From: an uncultured Bacteroidota bacterium
Lineage (GTDB): Bacteria; Bacteroidota; Bacteroidia; Chitinophagales; Chitinophagaceae
Length of the DNA stretch: 11,584 bases
Assembly: GCA_946480675.1 (NCBI GenBank)
Contig: CAMLKS010000043.1
Span: 1-11,584 of the forward strand
Direction: 5' to 3'
The notes below the pieces were generated by a model. It made no database searches. It was given only the letters and a program-made list of their open reading frames with translations, and was not told where the DNA came from. This document shows positions 1 through 6,695 of the stretch, in pieces (within the stretch, counting starts at the first letter, position 1; every line of letters starts with the position of its first letter). The position numbers were made by a program, and so were the translations under genes.

Positions 1-1465
1 AGCATCTATAGCAACAGCTACCGCGCAGCCGGCGCTTGTAAAAGATATTAACCCGGGATCTGCCAGCAGCTACCCCAACCACCTTACCGTATTCGGAAAG
101 AAACTGGTATTCTCTGCCTTTGATGCTACCAATGGTTTCGAACTGTGGTCGATGGACAGCGCAGGCACTACCGGCCTGGCCTATAACATTAACCCGGGTA
201 ATTCGGGTAGTATCAATATGGGCTACAACAGCCCGTTTGCCGTATTGGGTAAATACATCTACTTCCCTGCCGACAATGGCACATCCGGCACCGAGCTGTA
301 CAAATGGGATGGCAGCAACCCGCCATCACTGGCTGCTGAAATATACACAGGTGCAGGCAGTTCTTACATCACTGAACTGGTGGTAATGAAAGGCAAGATA
401 TACTTCAATGCAGAAGACGGCATCAACGGCAGTGAGCTGTGGGTATATGACACAACATCTAACTCGGCTATGCGCCTGAGCAATGTAAACCAGTTTGGCA
501 CCAGCGTCGTTAGCAACCTGGTAGCTTTTAAAGATAAAATGTACTTCAGCGCATGGGAACCATCTACAGGTATAGAACTGTATCAGTACGACCCTATGAC
601 GAATAACACAACCATGGTAACAGACCTGGAAGCAGGTGTGGATGGTTCTTATCCTCTGAACCTGGTAGTGATAGGCGACAAACTGTACTTCACTGCACAA
701 ACATCTGCCAATGGCCGCGAAGTATATATGTATGAAACATCTGTAACACGCATCACCGATGTAAACGCAGGCCCTGCCAGTAGCGTGCCATTCACGCAAA
801 TCAATTCTAATCTCATTGCTATGCTGGGTGGTTACATCTACTTCTCGGCCAATGATGCTACCACGAGTGGCCACCTGTACAGGTTTGACCCTGCTACCGG
901 TGTAGCTACGCTGGTATATAAAGTAAATGCCACGGGCGATGGTGAAATATCGAACCTGGTAAACTATGCCGGCAAACTGTACTTCACAGCGAATGACGGT
1001 GCTAATGGCAACGAAATATGGAAGTTTACAGGCTTTGGTGCACCTACCATGGTAACAGATATCTATCCTGGTTTTGATGGCAGCTATGCAGCCAATTTCG
1101 TATTAATGAATAATACCTTGTATTTCTCTGCTACAGATGATATAAATGGTACAGAGTTGTACAAACTGCACGATTCTACTACCGGCGTACAAAACGTGCG
1201 TTTTGCAGCCGATGTAAAAGTGTACCCTAACCCAACTGCAAATGAAGCTACTCTGCAGATGAACCTGCAACACAGCGCTACTTTGCAAGTGAAAATGGTG
1301 GATTTGACAGGCCGCGCGGTTTATACCATAGCTGCTGCTACTTATGCAGCGGGTGAAACCAAGCTGAACCTGCCAATGGCAAACCTGGCTACAGGTACAT
1401 ATGCTTACATCATCAGCGACGAGAACGGCAAGCTGATGCACAGCGGCCGCATACAAAAGCAATAG
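1..1465 (+). CDS. Secreted ELWxxDGT-like repeat protein with T9SS type A sorting domain (5' end outside window)
   Basis: The reading frame is open from the first full codon at position 2, so the gene starts upstream of the window. The first residues (ASIATATAQ, then PALVKDINPG) look like the end of a signal peptide, so probably only 10-20 residues are missing. The body carries about eight repeats of roughly 45-50 residues, each with a xELWxxD-like core (FELWSMD, TELYKWD, SELWVYD, IELYQYD, REVYMYE, HLYRFD, NEIWKFT, TELYKLH) preceded by a KIYFxAxD strand. This resembles the ELWxxDGT family but lacks most of the DGTxAGT part. The number and spacing suggest a beta-propeller (inference). The last ~80 residues contain YPNPT, a DLTGR turn, a TGTYAYII strand and the ending GRIQKQ, which is a type A sorting domain for export through T9SS and attachment to, or release from, the cell surface. 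The ligand is unknown. An internal ATG at 152 lies inside the first repeat and is not the start. Confidence 0.9.
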   Translation, partial: ASIATATAQPALVKDINPGSASSYPNHLTVFGKKLVFSAFDATNGFELWSMDSAGTTGLAYNINPGNSGSINMGYNSPFAVLGKYIYFPADNGTSGTELYKWDGSNPPSLAAEIYTGAGSSYITELVVMKGKIYFNAEDGINGSELWVYDTTSNSAMRLSNVNQFGTSVVSNLVAFKDKMYFSAWEPSTGIELYQYDPMTNNTTMVTDLEAGVDGSYPLNLVVIGDKLYFTAQTSANGREVYMYETSVTRITDVNAGPASSVPFTQINSNLIAMLGGYIYFSANDATTSGHLYRFDPATGVATLVYKVNATGDGEISNLVNYAGKLYFTANDGANGNEIWKFTGFGAPTMVTDIYPGFDGSYAANFVLMNNTLYFSATDDINGTELYKLHDSTTGVQNVRFAADVKVYPNPTANEATLQMNLQHSATLQVKMVDLTGRAVYTIAAATYAAGETKLNLPMANLATGTYAYIISDENGKLMHSGRIQKQ

Positions 1466-1524
1466 TCCTTACAGTTTTTTTGAATAGTAAAAGGAGCGGT
1501 GATTACCGCTCCTTTTGTTTTGTA
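1223..1524 (+). repeat. Direct repeat copy A: sorting-domain coding end plus terminator
   Basis: This 302-bp stretch matches 2847-3147 almost exactly. By eye I count six substitutions in the first 61 bp, then about 197 identical bases (1284-1480) running through the stop codon, then one T fewer in copy B and one A-to-G change in the terminator loop region. The identity stops at both ends: the sequences upstream (repeat domain) and downstream (after TTTTGTA) are different. Confidence 0.95.
1489..1522 (+). terminator. Rho-independent-like terminator of the first repeat-protein gene
   Basis: A perfect 12-bp stem (AAAAGGAGCGGT pairing with ACCGCTCCTTTT) with a GATT loop starts 23 bp after the stop codon and runs into GTTTTG. 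The A-rich 5' arm and T-rich 3' arm make it potentially active on both strands. Confidence 0.85.
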
Positions 1525-1554
1525 CCCATTTCAAAGCTAAATTTCTTATATTTG
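1519..1554 (+). promoter_or_regulatory. Predicted Bacteroidota promoter for the 1581 gene
   Basis: TATATTTG at 1547-1554 matches the -7 consensus TAnnTTTG in every defined position and lies 26 bp before the start codon. A TTTG at 1519-1522 could be the -33 element; its spacing of 24 bp is slightly longer than usual. The upstream element would sit on the T-rich tail of the preceding terminator, so transcription of the tandem gene probably restarts here rather than reading through. Confidence 0.6.
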
Positions 1555-1580
1555 ATATATCCTGAATCAAACGACGAGCT

Positions 1581-3089
1581 ATGAAAAAACTATTATTAAA
1601 CCTTGCCTGCATCGCTATCTGTTCTCCCTTATCGGCACAGGATTATCACTACTACAATCATAATTTGAATACAGCCGGAAGATCGTTACCCGACTGGTTC
1701 ACAGAATTTAAGGGGCGTTTATACTTCACTGCTTACCAAAGTAATACTGGTTATGAATTATGGAGCCTGGACACCGGTAGTGCTCCAAGGTTGGAATGTC
1801 ACATAAATCCCGGTGCATCAAGCGGCATACCGGGTATGATTCAGTCCCCAGTTGATATCCAGCTTGCTCCATTTGAGGAGTTCGCAATAGCAACCGATGC
1901 CGAAGGCAAGCCTTTGGCCATGTATTTTTATGGCAGCAACGTGCAGCAAACCAACCTTACACTACAAACAGAACTGTTCAGGTATTCAGGTTCAGGCGCA
2001 CCGGTAAAGCTTACAACACATAATACAGATTCTAATCCCTATGATGGCACCAGCATAGTAGCTATCGGAAGTAAAATATATTACACGGTTACTACAGCTT
2101 TGCAAAATGAACTTAGAGAGTATGACCATTTTACGGGAAAGGACACGCTTATTATTGACCAATCCTATGGCGGTGTTAGAAGGCTTACTGTTTTCAATTC
2201 AAAACTGCTTTTTACAAATAGAGATGCAGTATATGAGTTCGACCCGGTTTTAAGAAATATAAGACAGGTAACTTCATTCATTTCTTATTTGCCTGCTTAT
2301 ATTATGCCCCTTAACGGCAAAGCCTATATTCATCATACTGGCAGTGTTTACGAATATGACGGCAGTACCGTAAAAAAAGTCATTTCAGATCAACGGAATC
2401 TTACGGAACCCTTCTATTATTCCAGCAGCACTAAAGGAATGATACATTATAAGGGACGGATATATTATTCGGGGAAATCGGGGACAACTACTACCTTATT
2501 TGCATATAGCCCAGGTTCAGGTACCTCTGTAGCTATAGGCGGCGTTGTTAATCCCCAAAGCTTTGCAATAGCTAATAATACGCTCTATTTCGGTGGCTAC
2601 GACACCGCGCATGGCTATGAAGTGTGGGCTTATAATGGTTCGGGCAAGCCAACACGCCTTACTGACATTATGCCGGGCAAAGGTGATGGTTTTCAATATG
2701 ATATTACTTCTTTTAAAAACAAAATATACCTAGTAGGACGCGTAGATAGTAGTGGCGTAGGGGACGAGGAATTGCTGGAACTCATTCCAACTACTACGGG
2801 CACCACTATCAACAATGTCTTTTCTGCAATCAAAGAGGTAACAGTATACCCTAACCCAACTGCAAGCGAAGCTACCCTGCAAATGAACCTGCAACACAGC
2901 GCTACCCTGCAAGTGAAAATGGTGGATTTGACAGGCCGCGCGGTTTATACCATAGCTGCTGCTACTTATGCAGCGGGTGAAACCAAGCTGAACCTGCCAA
3001 TGGCAAACCTGGCTACAGGTACATATGCTTACATCATCAGCGACGAGAACGGCAAGCTGATGCACAGCGGCCGCATACAAAAGCAATAG
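1581..3089 (+). CDS. Secreted ELWxxDGT-like repeat protein with T9SS type A sorting domain
   Basis: The protein has 502 residues and a clear signal peptide (MKKLLLNLACIAICSPLSAQ, cleavage after residue 20). It is a tandem paralogue of the gene before it. Repeats of about 45-55 residues are visible around YELWSLD (58-64), TELFRYS, NELREYD, AVYEFDP, SVYEYDG, TLFAYSP and YEVWAYN. They are more degenerate than in the neighbour, giving seven or eight blades if this is a propeller (inference). The C-terminal domain begins near residue 420, with Y423-P-N-P, and is virtually identical to that of the preceding gene, marking it as a T9SS client exported to the cell surface or medium. The body is AT-richer than its tail (for example 23 G+C of 60 bases at 2221-2280, against 32 of 60 in the shared tail as counted at 1261-1320), so the gene looks mosaic. 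No catalytic motif is visible and the function is unknown. Confidence 0.93.
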   Translation: MKKLLLNLACIAICSPLSAQDYHYYNHNLNTAGRSLPDWFTEFKGRLYFTAYQSNTGYELWSLDTGSAPRLECHINPGASSGIPGMIQSPVDIQLAPFEEFAIATDAEGKPLAMYFYGSNVQQTNLTLQTELFRYSGSGAPVKLTTHNTDSNPYDGTSIVAIGSKIYYTVTTALQNELREYDHFTGKDTLIIDQSYGGVRRLTVFNSKLLFTNRDAVYEFDPVLRNIRQVTSFISYLPAYIMPLNGKAYIHHTGSVYEYDGSTVKKVISDQRNLTEPFYYSSSTKGMIHYKGRIYYSGKSGTTTTLFAYSPGSGTSVAIGGVVNPQSFAIANNTLYFGGYDTAHGYEVWAYNGSGKPTRLTDIMPGKGDGFQYDITSFKNKIYLVGRVDSSGVGDEELLELIPTTTGTTINNVFSAIKEVTVYPNPTASEATLQMNLQHSATLQVKMVDLTGRAVYTIAAATYAAGETKLNLPMANLATGTYAYIISDENGKLMHSGRIQKQ

Positions 3090-3147
3090 TCCTTACAGTT
3101 TTTTGAATAGTAAAAGGAGCGGTGATTGCCGCTCCTTTTGTTTTGTA
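2847..3147 (+). repeat. Direct repeat copy B: sorting-domain coding end plus terminator
   Basis: Partner of 1223-1524, offset by 1624 bp (1623 after a one-base deletion in the T run following the stop codon). It covers the last 80 codons of the second gene, the stop codon and the whole terminator hairpin. Confidence 0.95.
3112..3145 (+). terminator. Terminator of the second repeat-protein gene, possibly bidirectional
   Basis: This is the same hairpin as at 1489, AAAAGGAGCGGT with GCCGCTCCTTTT around a GATT loop. The innermost pair is a T-G wobble instead of T-A. It lies between convergent genes: 22 bp after the stop at 3089 and 37 bp beyond the end of the minus-strand gene at 3177. On the minus strand the 3' arm also ends in CTCCTTTT, so it may serve both transcripts. 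Confidence 0.8.
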
Positions 3148-3176
3148 TGTACTCAATCACCTAAAAGGCAATTCGA

Positions 3177-4355
3177 TTATTCATATTTAAAAGCCCGGTA
3201 AGGCCCTGTTTTCAACTGCAGGTCGAAGGTTTTTTCATTGGTGGTGAAATCTACCTCATGTATATAGTTGCCCGTGCCGCCGCCTATAAAATATTTACCA
3301 CCTATCTTTTGCACCGAACCCATAAACTGGGCAAAAGCTCCCGGCACGCTGAAAGAGCGGAAGCCGGTTACATCTTTGCTCACTTCATTCAGCTGAAACT
3401 CGAGGATGCGGGTAGCCGGGCGCAGCGTGATGTCGCCGTTATCGAACAGCAACAGCGTTTTATTATCATCAACCAGTGTGGCATGGTGCTGGCGCAGAAA
3501 CTTCCTGTTATCGGGCAGGTAAAAGTCGCTGTTCTTGCCGCCCAGCTTCCACATGATGTTGCCATTCTTACGGCTCACCTTTATTACCTGGTCGGTATTG
3601 CGGCACGACACGATGAGGTTGCCATCGTTGGGGTCTACAAACATAGAGTTGACATGCAGGTAATCGGCTACGCGGGTAGTATCGGCATAGTTGTTGCCTT
3701 CAACGCTATTGCCATACAATTCGGGCCAGGTGGTGGCATCCCACTGCCATACTACATCGCCGCCTTTTACCTCTTGTATAATAGCGGCCACTACCTTTAT
3801 GCCATTGGCAGGCCGCAGGGATGCAGGTATATTGTTTACAGCCTTTTCGTAATAGGAAAGCGCTATATAATGGTCATCAGCCAGCAGTATAAAATCGTGC
3901 AGGTCGAGGCCGTGCTGGTTGTTATCGCCCGTAATGCTGCCATGCGGCTGCAGGTACACATGCTTCAACTCATTCAGTCCGCTATCGGCTATTACGAAAT
4001 AGCCTGCATGGTAGCCCACATTGGGTATAAAATACAGGCTTGGGTCTTTTACAAAATAGGTGTAGCGATATTGGCCATCGATATACCAGCGCTGAAAATT
4101 GCCGAGGAAGGTTGCTTCAACCCGCTTTGTTTTTATTGTATCCTTGTTGTAATTAAGAATGACCAGTGTGGAATGGTTTTCGCCCGAACCGGGTGCAGGT
4201 ATTTGCGTATATAATATCTCTTCGCGTTTTGCGCGGCTATCATCCATGCGGTAATAATCTTCTGTTTTTTTACAGGCGCTGAAAGTAGCTGCCATAGCCA
4301 GCGCACCGATAGCCAGGTGCGCTATGCGCAGGGCTGTGTTTTTAAAAAGCTTCAT
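3177..4355 (-). CDS. Arylsulfotransferase-family (ASST-like) lipoprotein
   Basis: The 392-residue protein starts with a lipoprotein signal: MKLFKNTALR, a hydrophobic stretch, then FSAC with the lipid-carrying cysteine at residue 28 followed by two lysines. It should therefore be anchored in the outer or inner membrane facing the periplasm. The body has the arylsulfotransferase pattern: LHDF (His153), VVWQWD (201-206), DYLHVNS (His234), CRNTD (Arg252), a QHH pair (290-291), FDNG (304-307) and a GPYRAF ending. From memory, the E. coli arylsulfate sulfotransferase uses His252, His356, Arg374 and His436. The 18-residue spacing His234-Arg252 equals that of His356-Arg374, which supports a conserved active site. 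Such enzymes move sulfate between phenolic compounds on a six-bladed propeller. The substrate here is unknown, and Bacteroidota members are not well characterised. No sulfatase or DsbA-like partner is adjacent. It is convergent with the upstream repeat-protein gene. Confidence 0.82.
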   Translation of the reverse strand: MKLFKNTALRIAHLAIGALAMAATFSACKKTEDYYRMDDSRAKREEILYTQIPAPGSGENHSTLVILNYNKDTIKTKRVEATFLGNFQRWYIDGQYRYTYFVKDPSLYFIPNVGYHAGYFVIADSGLNELKHVYLQPHGSITGDNNQHGLDLHDFILLADDHYIALSYYEKAVNNIPASLRPANGIKVVAAIIQEVKGGDVVWQWDATTWPELYGNSVEGNNYADTTRVADYLHVNSMFVDPNDGNLIVSCRNTDQVIKVSRKNGNIMWKLGGKNSDFYLPDNRKFLRQHHATLVDDNKTLLLFDNGDITLRPATRILEFQLNEVSKDVTGFRSFSVPGAFAQFMGSVQKIGGKYFIGGGTGNYIHEVDFTTNEKTFDLQLKTGPYRAFKYE

Positions 4356-4378
4356 ATGTAACGGTAATAATCCAAGAG

Positions 4379-4386
4379 CAAAGTAA
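4379..4386 (-). promoter_or_regulatory. Weak -7 promoter candidate for the ASST-like gene
   Basis: On the minus strand TTACTTTG differs from TAnnTTTG in one position and ends 23 bp before the start codon, a spacing similar to that of the clearer promoter at 1547. No TTTG lies at the expected -33 distance; the nearest (CAAA at 4413-4416 on the plus strand) is 26 bp away. Confidence 0.3.
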
Positions 4387-4573
4387 AAGCTTAATCATTA
4401 TTTAACACAGCGCAAATGCGGCTACAGCAGCGGTTGGGCTCAAAGAAATAATTGCATAAGATGTAAGGCAGATAGTTTTAAATAAGTTACATGCCAGCAC
4501 ATCAAATAACCATTACGTTTTTTCTGTTGCTTCTGCATAAGTTTTGTACATTCATATAGCACCTATATCGACT

Positions 4574-5020
4574 ATGATTTTGAAGTATTTCTTTTCTGCT
4601 ATTACCGGGCTACTGCTGGTTACTACAGCCGCTGCTACAGCGCAGGAAAAAATCGTAATAGATTCTGTTACCTACATCACTTGTTTTAAATACAAAGGTG
4701 AAGACAGCGGATATATAGTAAGGGATTCTACCATCATTGGGTATATAAGCAAAAAAGCATCAAACAAGTATCGCGACGATATGTTAGCAGATCCTTACCT
4801 GGGAAACTTCGTAAGGTTTATGAATACTTATTACCGTGTGTATGACAGAGAGAATAAACAAACGGCTATTATCCTTTTATCAAGGGCAGATAAAGGGCAC
4901 TGGAATGTGCAAATAGTATCGGGCCGATGGGCTGAAGTGTGGCGTATATATGATGTAGCCGATGCCAGGAAACTGCAAATGCCTGTAAAGCTGCTATTGG
5001 CAGAAGATAGGCTGTGGTAA
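4574..5020 (+). CDS. Small exported protein of unknown function
   Basis: I place the start at the ATG at 4574, not the in-frame ATG at 4544. From 4574 the protein begins MILKYFFSAITGLLLVTTAAATAQ, a textbook signal peptide cleaved after residue 24. The earlier start would add ten residues in front of it. The mature part has about 124 residues and is mixed polar and hydrophobic, with one cysteine (ITCFKYKGED), two tryptophans in HWNVQIVSGRWAEVW, and a basic/aromatic stretch NTYYRVYDREN. I recognise no family, membrane helix or sorting domain, so a soluble periplasmic protein is the simplest reading. It converges with the 5032 gene with an 11-bp gap and has its own upstream region, so it is probably transcribed alone. 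Confidence 0.75.
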   Translation: MILKYFFSAITGLLLVTTAAATAQEKIVIDSVTYITCFKYKGEDSGYIVRDSTIIGYISKKASNKYRDDMLADPYLGNFVRFMNTYYRVYDRENKQTAIILLSRADKGHWNVQIVSGRWAEVWRIYDVADARKLQMPVKLLLAEDRLW

Positions 5021-5031
5021 ATATTTATACA

Positions 5032-5415
5032 TTAATGGGCACTTGTAAGTGATGCTATAAATACATCCGGGTCATCTACACTTATGATGCAGGGAATACT
5101 ATCGGCTACTATCAGCACCATTTTACTTTCATCGTTCACATGCACCTTTACCTCGCCCAGGCCTTCAAAGTAAAACAGGCCATGCGCCCCATTGGCAAAG
5201 CGGGCACCAAAGCGTAAGCCCGTACCCAGTCCATCCCAATGAATGCGGCGCAGTGTGGTAATAGCTGCAATAGCTATGCGGCGGTTGATGATGCCATTTA
5301 ATAACAGATGTGTGGACGTAATAGTATAGAGCCGCTGCCTGCGCAGTAGAAAGATACAGATACCTGCAACGCATAGCAGGATGGTGATGATGTTGATAAG
5401 CTTATCGGCAGGCAT
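5032..5415 (-). CDS. Membrane-anchored protein with a bacterial PH-like domain
   Basis: The 127-residue protein has one transmembrane helix at about residues 7-25 (INIITILLCVAGICIFLL), followed by RRQR on the presumed cytoplasmic side. The remainder, residues 29-123, follows the pattern of the small bacterial PH domains: YTITSTHLLLNGI, a strand IAIAAITTLRRI, and the ending IISVDDPDVFIASL, close to the I-S-x-x-D-P-x-x-F-I-x-x-L ending I associate with this group. Many relatives have two helices before the domain. Here the upstream in-frame codons reach a stop within six codons, so only one exists. The function of these domains is generally unknown. The gene follows malate dehydrogenase on the same strand, 100 bp away, but a strong terminator separates them. 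Confidence 0.72.
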   Translation of the reverse strand: MPADKLINIITILLCVAGICIFLLRRQRLYTITSTHLLLNGIINRRIAIAAITTLRRIHWDGLGTGLRFGARFANGAHGLFYFEGLGEVKVHVNDESKMVLIVADSIPCIISVDDPDVFIASLTSAH

Positions 5416-5446
5416 AGCAATGCATACAAATTAATGCAATAGCACT

Positions 5447-5477
5447 AAATAAGAAACGCCCCCTGAACAGGGGGCGT
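5447..5477 (-). terminator. Terminator of malate dehydrogenase
   Basis: A GC-rich 9-bp stem (ACGCCCCCT with AGGGGGCGT, loop GTTC on the minus strand, extendable by one more pair) lies 38 bp after the mdh stop codon. On the minus strand it is followed by TTTCTTATTT, a typical intrinsic terminator tail. Confidence 0.88.
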
Positions 5478-5515
5478 CGTATAGTGAAACGGCAATTAAA
5501 AAAACTAAATACGGA

Positions 5516-6451
5516 TTATGCTACCAGCGTATCCAGTACACCATTCATGTTGCGTACTGCTTCTGCCGATTTGCTAAACAGTTCTTGTTCTTCAGCATTC
5601 AGGCTGTAATCAATTATTTTTTCCCAACCATTGCTGCCTATTACTACAGGTACACCCAGGCATATATCTTTCTGGCCATATTCGCCATCCAGGTACACGC
5701 AGCAAGGGAATACTTTCTTCTGGTTGCGGATGATGCTTTCTACCAGTGCAGCACCTGCAGCACCCGGTGCATACCATGCGCTGGTGCCCAGCAGTTTGGT
5801 AAGCGTGGCACCACCTACCATGGTGTCGGCAGCTATTTGTTTCAGTTGCTCGGCGCTCAGGTAGTTGCTTACCGGCACACCACCCAGTGTAGCCAGGCGT
5901 GTCAGCGGTATCATGGTAGTATCGCCATGGCCGCCTATTACAGTGCCCTGCAAGTCGTCCTGAGAGCAGTTCAATGCCATTTGCAGGTATGTTTTGAAGC
6001 GTGCGCTATCCAGTATGCCACCCATACCTATGATGCGGTTTTTAGGCAGGCCTGTAGCTTTCAGCGTCAGGTAAGTCATCGTATCCATAGGGTTGCTTAT
6101 CACCACTATGATAGCGTTTGGAGAGTGCTGCAGCAGGTTTTTAGCTACGCCTTCTACTATTTTAGCGTTGGTGCCTATCAGCTCTTCGCGCGTCATACCC
6201 GGCTTGCGCGGTATGCCCGATGTGATAACACATACATCAGAGTTAGCAGTTTTAGTATAGTCGTTGGTAGAACCTATTACGCGGGTATTGAAGCCCAGCA
6301 GTGCTGCTGTTTGCATAATATCGAGGGCTTTACCTTCTGCAAAGCCTTCTTTAATGTCAACCAGTACCAGTTCTTCTACGATGTCGCGGCGTGCGATGTT
6401 GTCGGCACAGGTAGCACCTACGGCTCCGGCACCTACTACAGTTACTTTCAT
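5516..6451 (-). CDS. mdh: Malate dehydrogenase (NAD-dependent, LDH-like type)
   Basis: The enzyme oxidises malate to oxaloacetate with NAD+ in the citric acid cycle, in the cytoplasm. Its length of 311 residues is normal for the LDH-like bacterial MDH group. Visible hallmarks are the Rossmann glycine motif GAGAVG (7-12) and Asp32 at the end of the second strand (LVLVD), which favours NAD over NADP. Others are the active-site loop GIPRKPGMTREE with Arg82 and Arg88, ISNPMD with Asn120, the GILDSARF segment with Asp148 and Arg151, and the catalytic His175 in GGHGDTTM. Arginine at position 82, where lactate dehydrogenases carry glutamine, supports malate rather than lactate specificity. The gene stands alone, with a promoter at 6493, a possible operator at 6519 and a strong terminator after it, and no other citric acid cycle gene is beside it. 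Confidence 0.97.
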   Translation of the reverse strand: MKVTVVGAGAVGATCADNIARRDIVEELVLVDIKEGFAEGKALDIMQTAALLGFNTRVIGSTNDYTKTANSDVCVITSGIPRKPGMTREELIGTNAKIVEGVAKNLLQHSPNAIIVVISNPMDTMTYLTLKATGLPKNRIIGMGGILDSARFKTYLQMALNCSQDDLQGTVIGGHGDTTMIPLTRLATLGGVPVSNYLSAEQLKQIAADTMVGGATLTKLLGTSAWYAPGAAGAALVESIIRNQKKVFPCCVYLDGEYGQKDICLGVPVVIGSNGWEKIIDYSLNAEEQELFSKSAEAVRNMNGVLDTLVA

Positions 6452-6492
6452 TTATTGATAATTTTTTATGAGGATAAGTAAAAAAATCAGGG

Positions 6493-6500
6493 CAAAGATA
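6493..6500 (-). promoter_or_regulatory. Predicted -7 promoter element of mdh
   Basis: On the minus strand TATCTTTG matches TAnnTTTG in all defined positions, 41 bp before the mdh start codon. No clear TTTG is present at -33; that region is occupied by an inverted repeat (6519-6539). Confidence 0.6.
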
Positions 6501-6518
6501 AGGCGGAATTGCTATTTG

Positions 6519-6539
6519 AACTTATGATTTCAATAAGTT
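6519..6539. promoter_or_regulatory. Inverted repeat upstream of the mdh -7 element (possible operator)
   Basis: AACTTAT and ATAAGTT are perfect 7-bp half-sites separated by 7 bp (14 bp centre to centre). The left half sits about where the -33 element of the mdh promoter should be. This geometry suits a dimeric regulator, but a weak hairpin or chance in AT-rich DNA cannot be excluded. Confidence 0.35.
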
Positions 6540-6695
6540 TTAGGCTTTGTGCTGAAACAACAGCCAGTGCCACTTATATTATTTTTTGTCAGGCAAGGGT
6601 AAACGATAGATATATAATATTTTTCGGCATGGTTTTTTCTTTACCATTAGTGTAGTGGCAATGAACGTATTACCTAACCTGATAAACGTGTTGTT

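Noticed and set aside
326..874. Minus-strand open frame opposite the first repeat-protein gene
   Set aside because: Antisense shadow of a repeat-containing gene. Similar shadows recur opposite both shared tails (1103-1462 and 2730-3086), simply because the tails are duplicated.
1223..3147. Shared tail as an insertion sequence or mobile element
   Set aside because: There are no terminal inverted repeats, target-site duplications or transposase. The repeat is a piece of two homologous genes in the same frame, so gene conversion or duplication explains it better.
3258..4214. Long plus-strand open frame (318 codons) opposite the arylsulfotransferase-like gene
   Set aside because: It is entirely antisense to a gene with a lipoprotein signal and conserved motifs. 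Its product has no recognisable domain and an odd composition.
4544..4573. Upstream in-frame ATG (4544) as start of the small exported protein
   Set aside because: The signal peptide begins naturally at 4574, and the upstream part overlaps the likely promoter region.
5585..6481. Long plus-strand open frame (298 codons) opposite malate dehydrogenase
   Set aside because: Fully antisense to an unmistakable mdh; the product is rich in Cys, Tyr and His without domain features.
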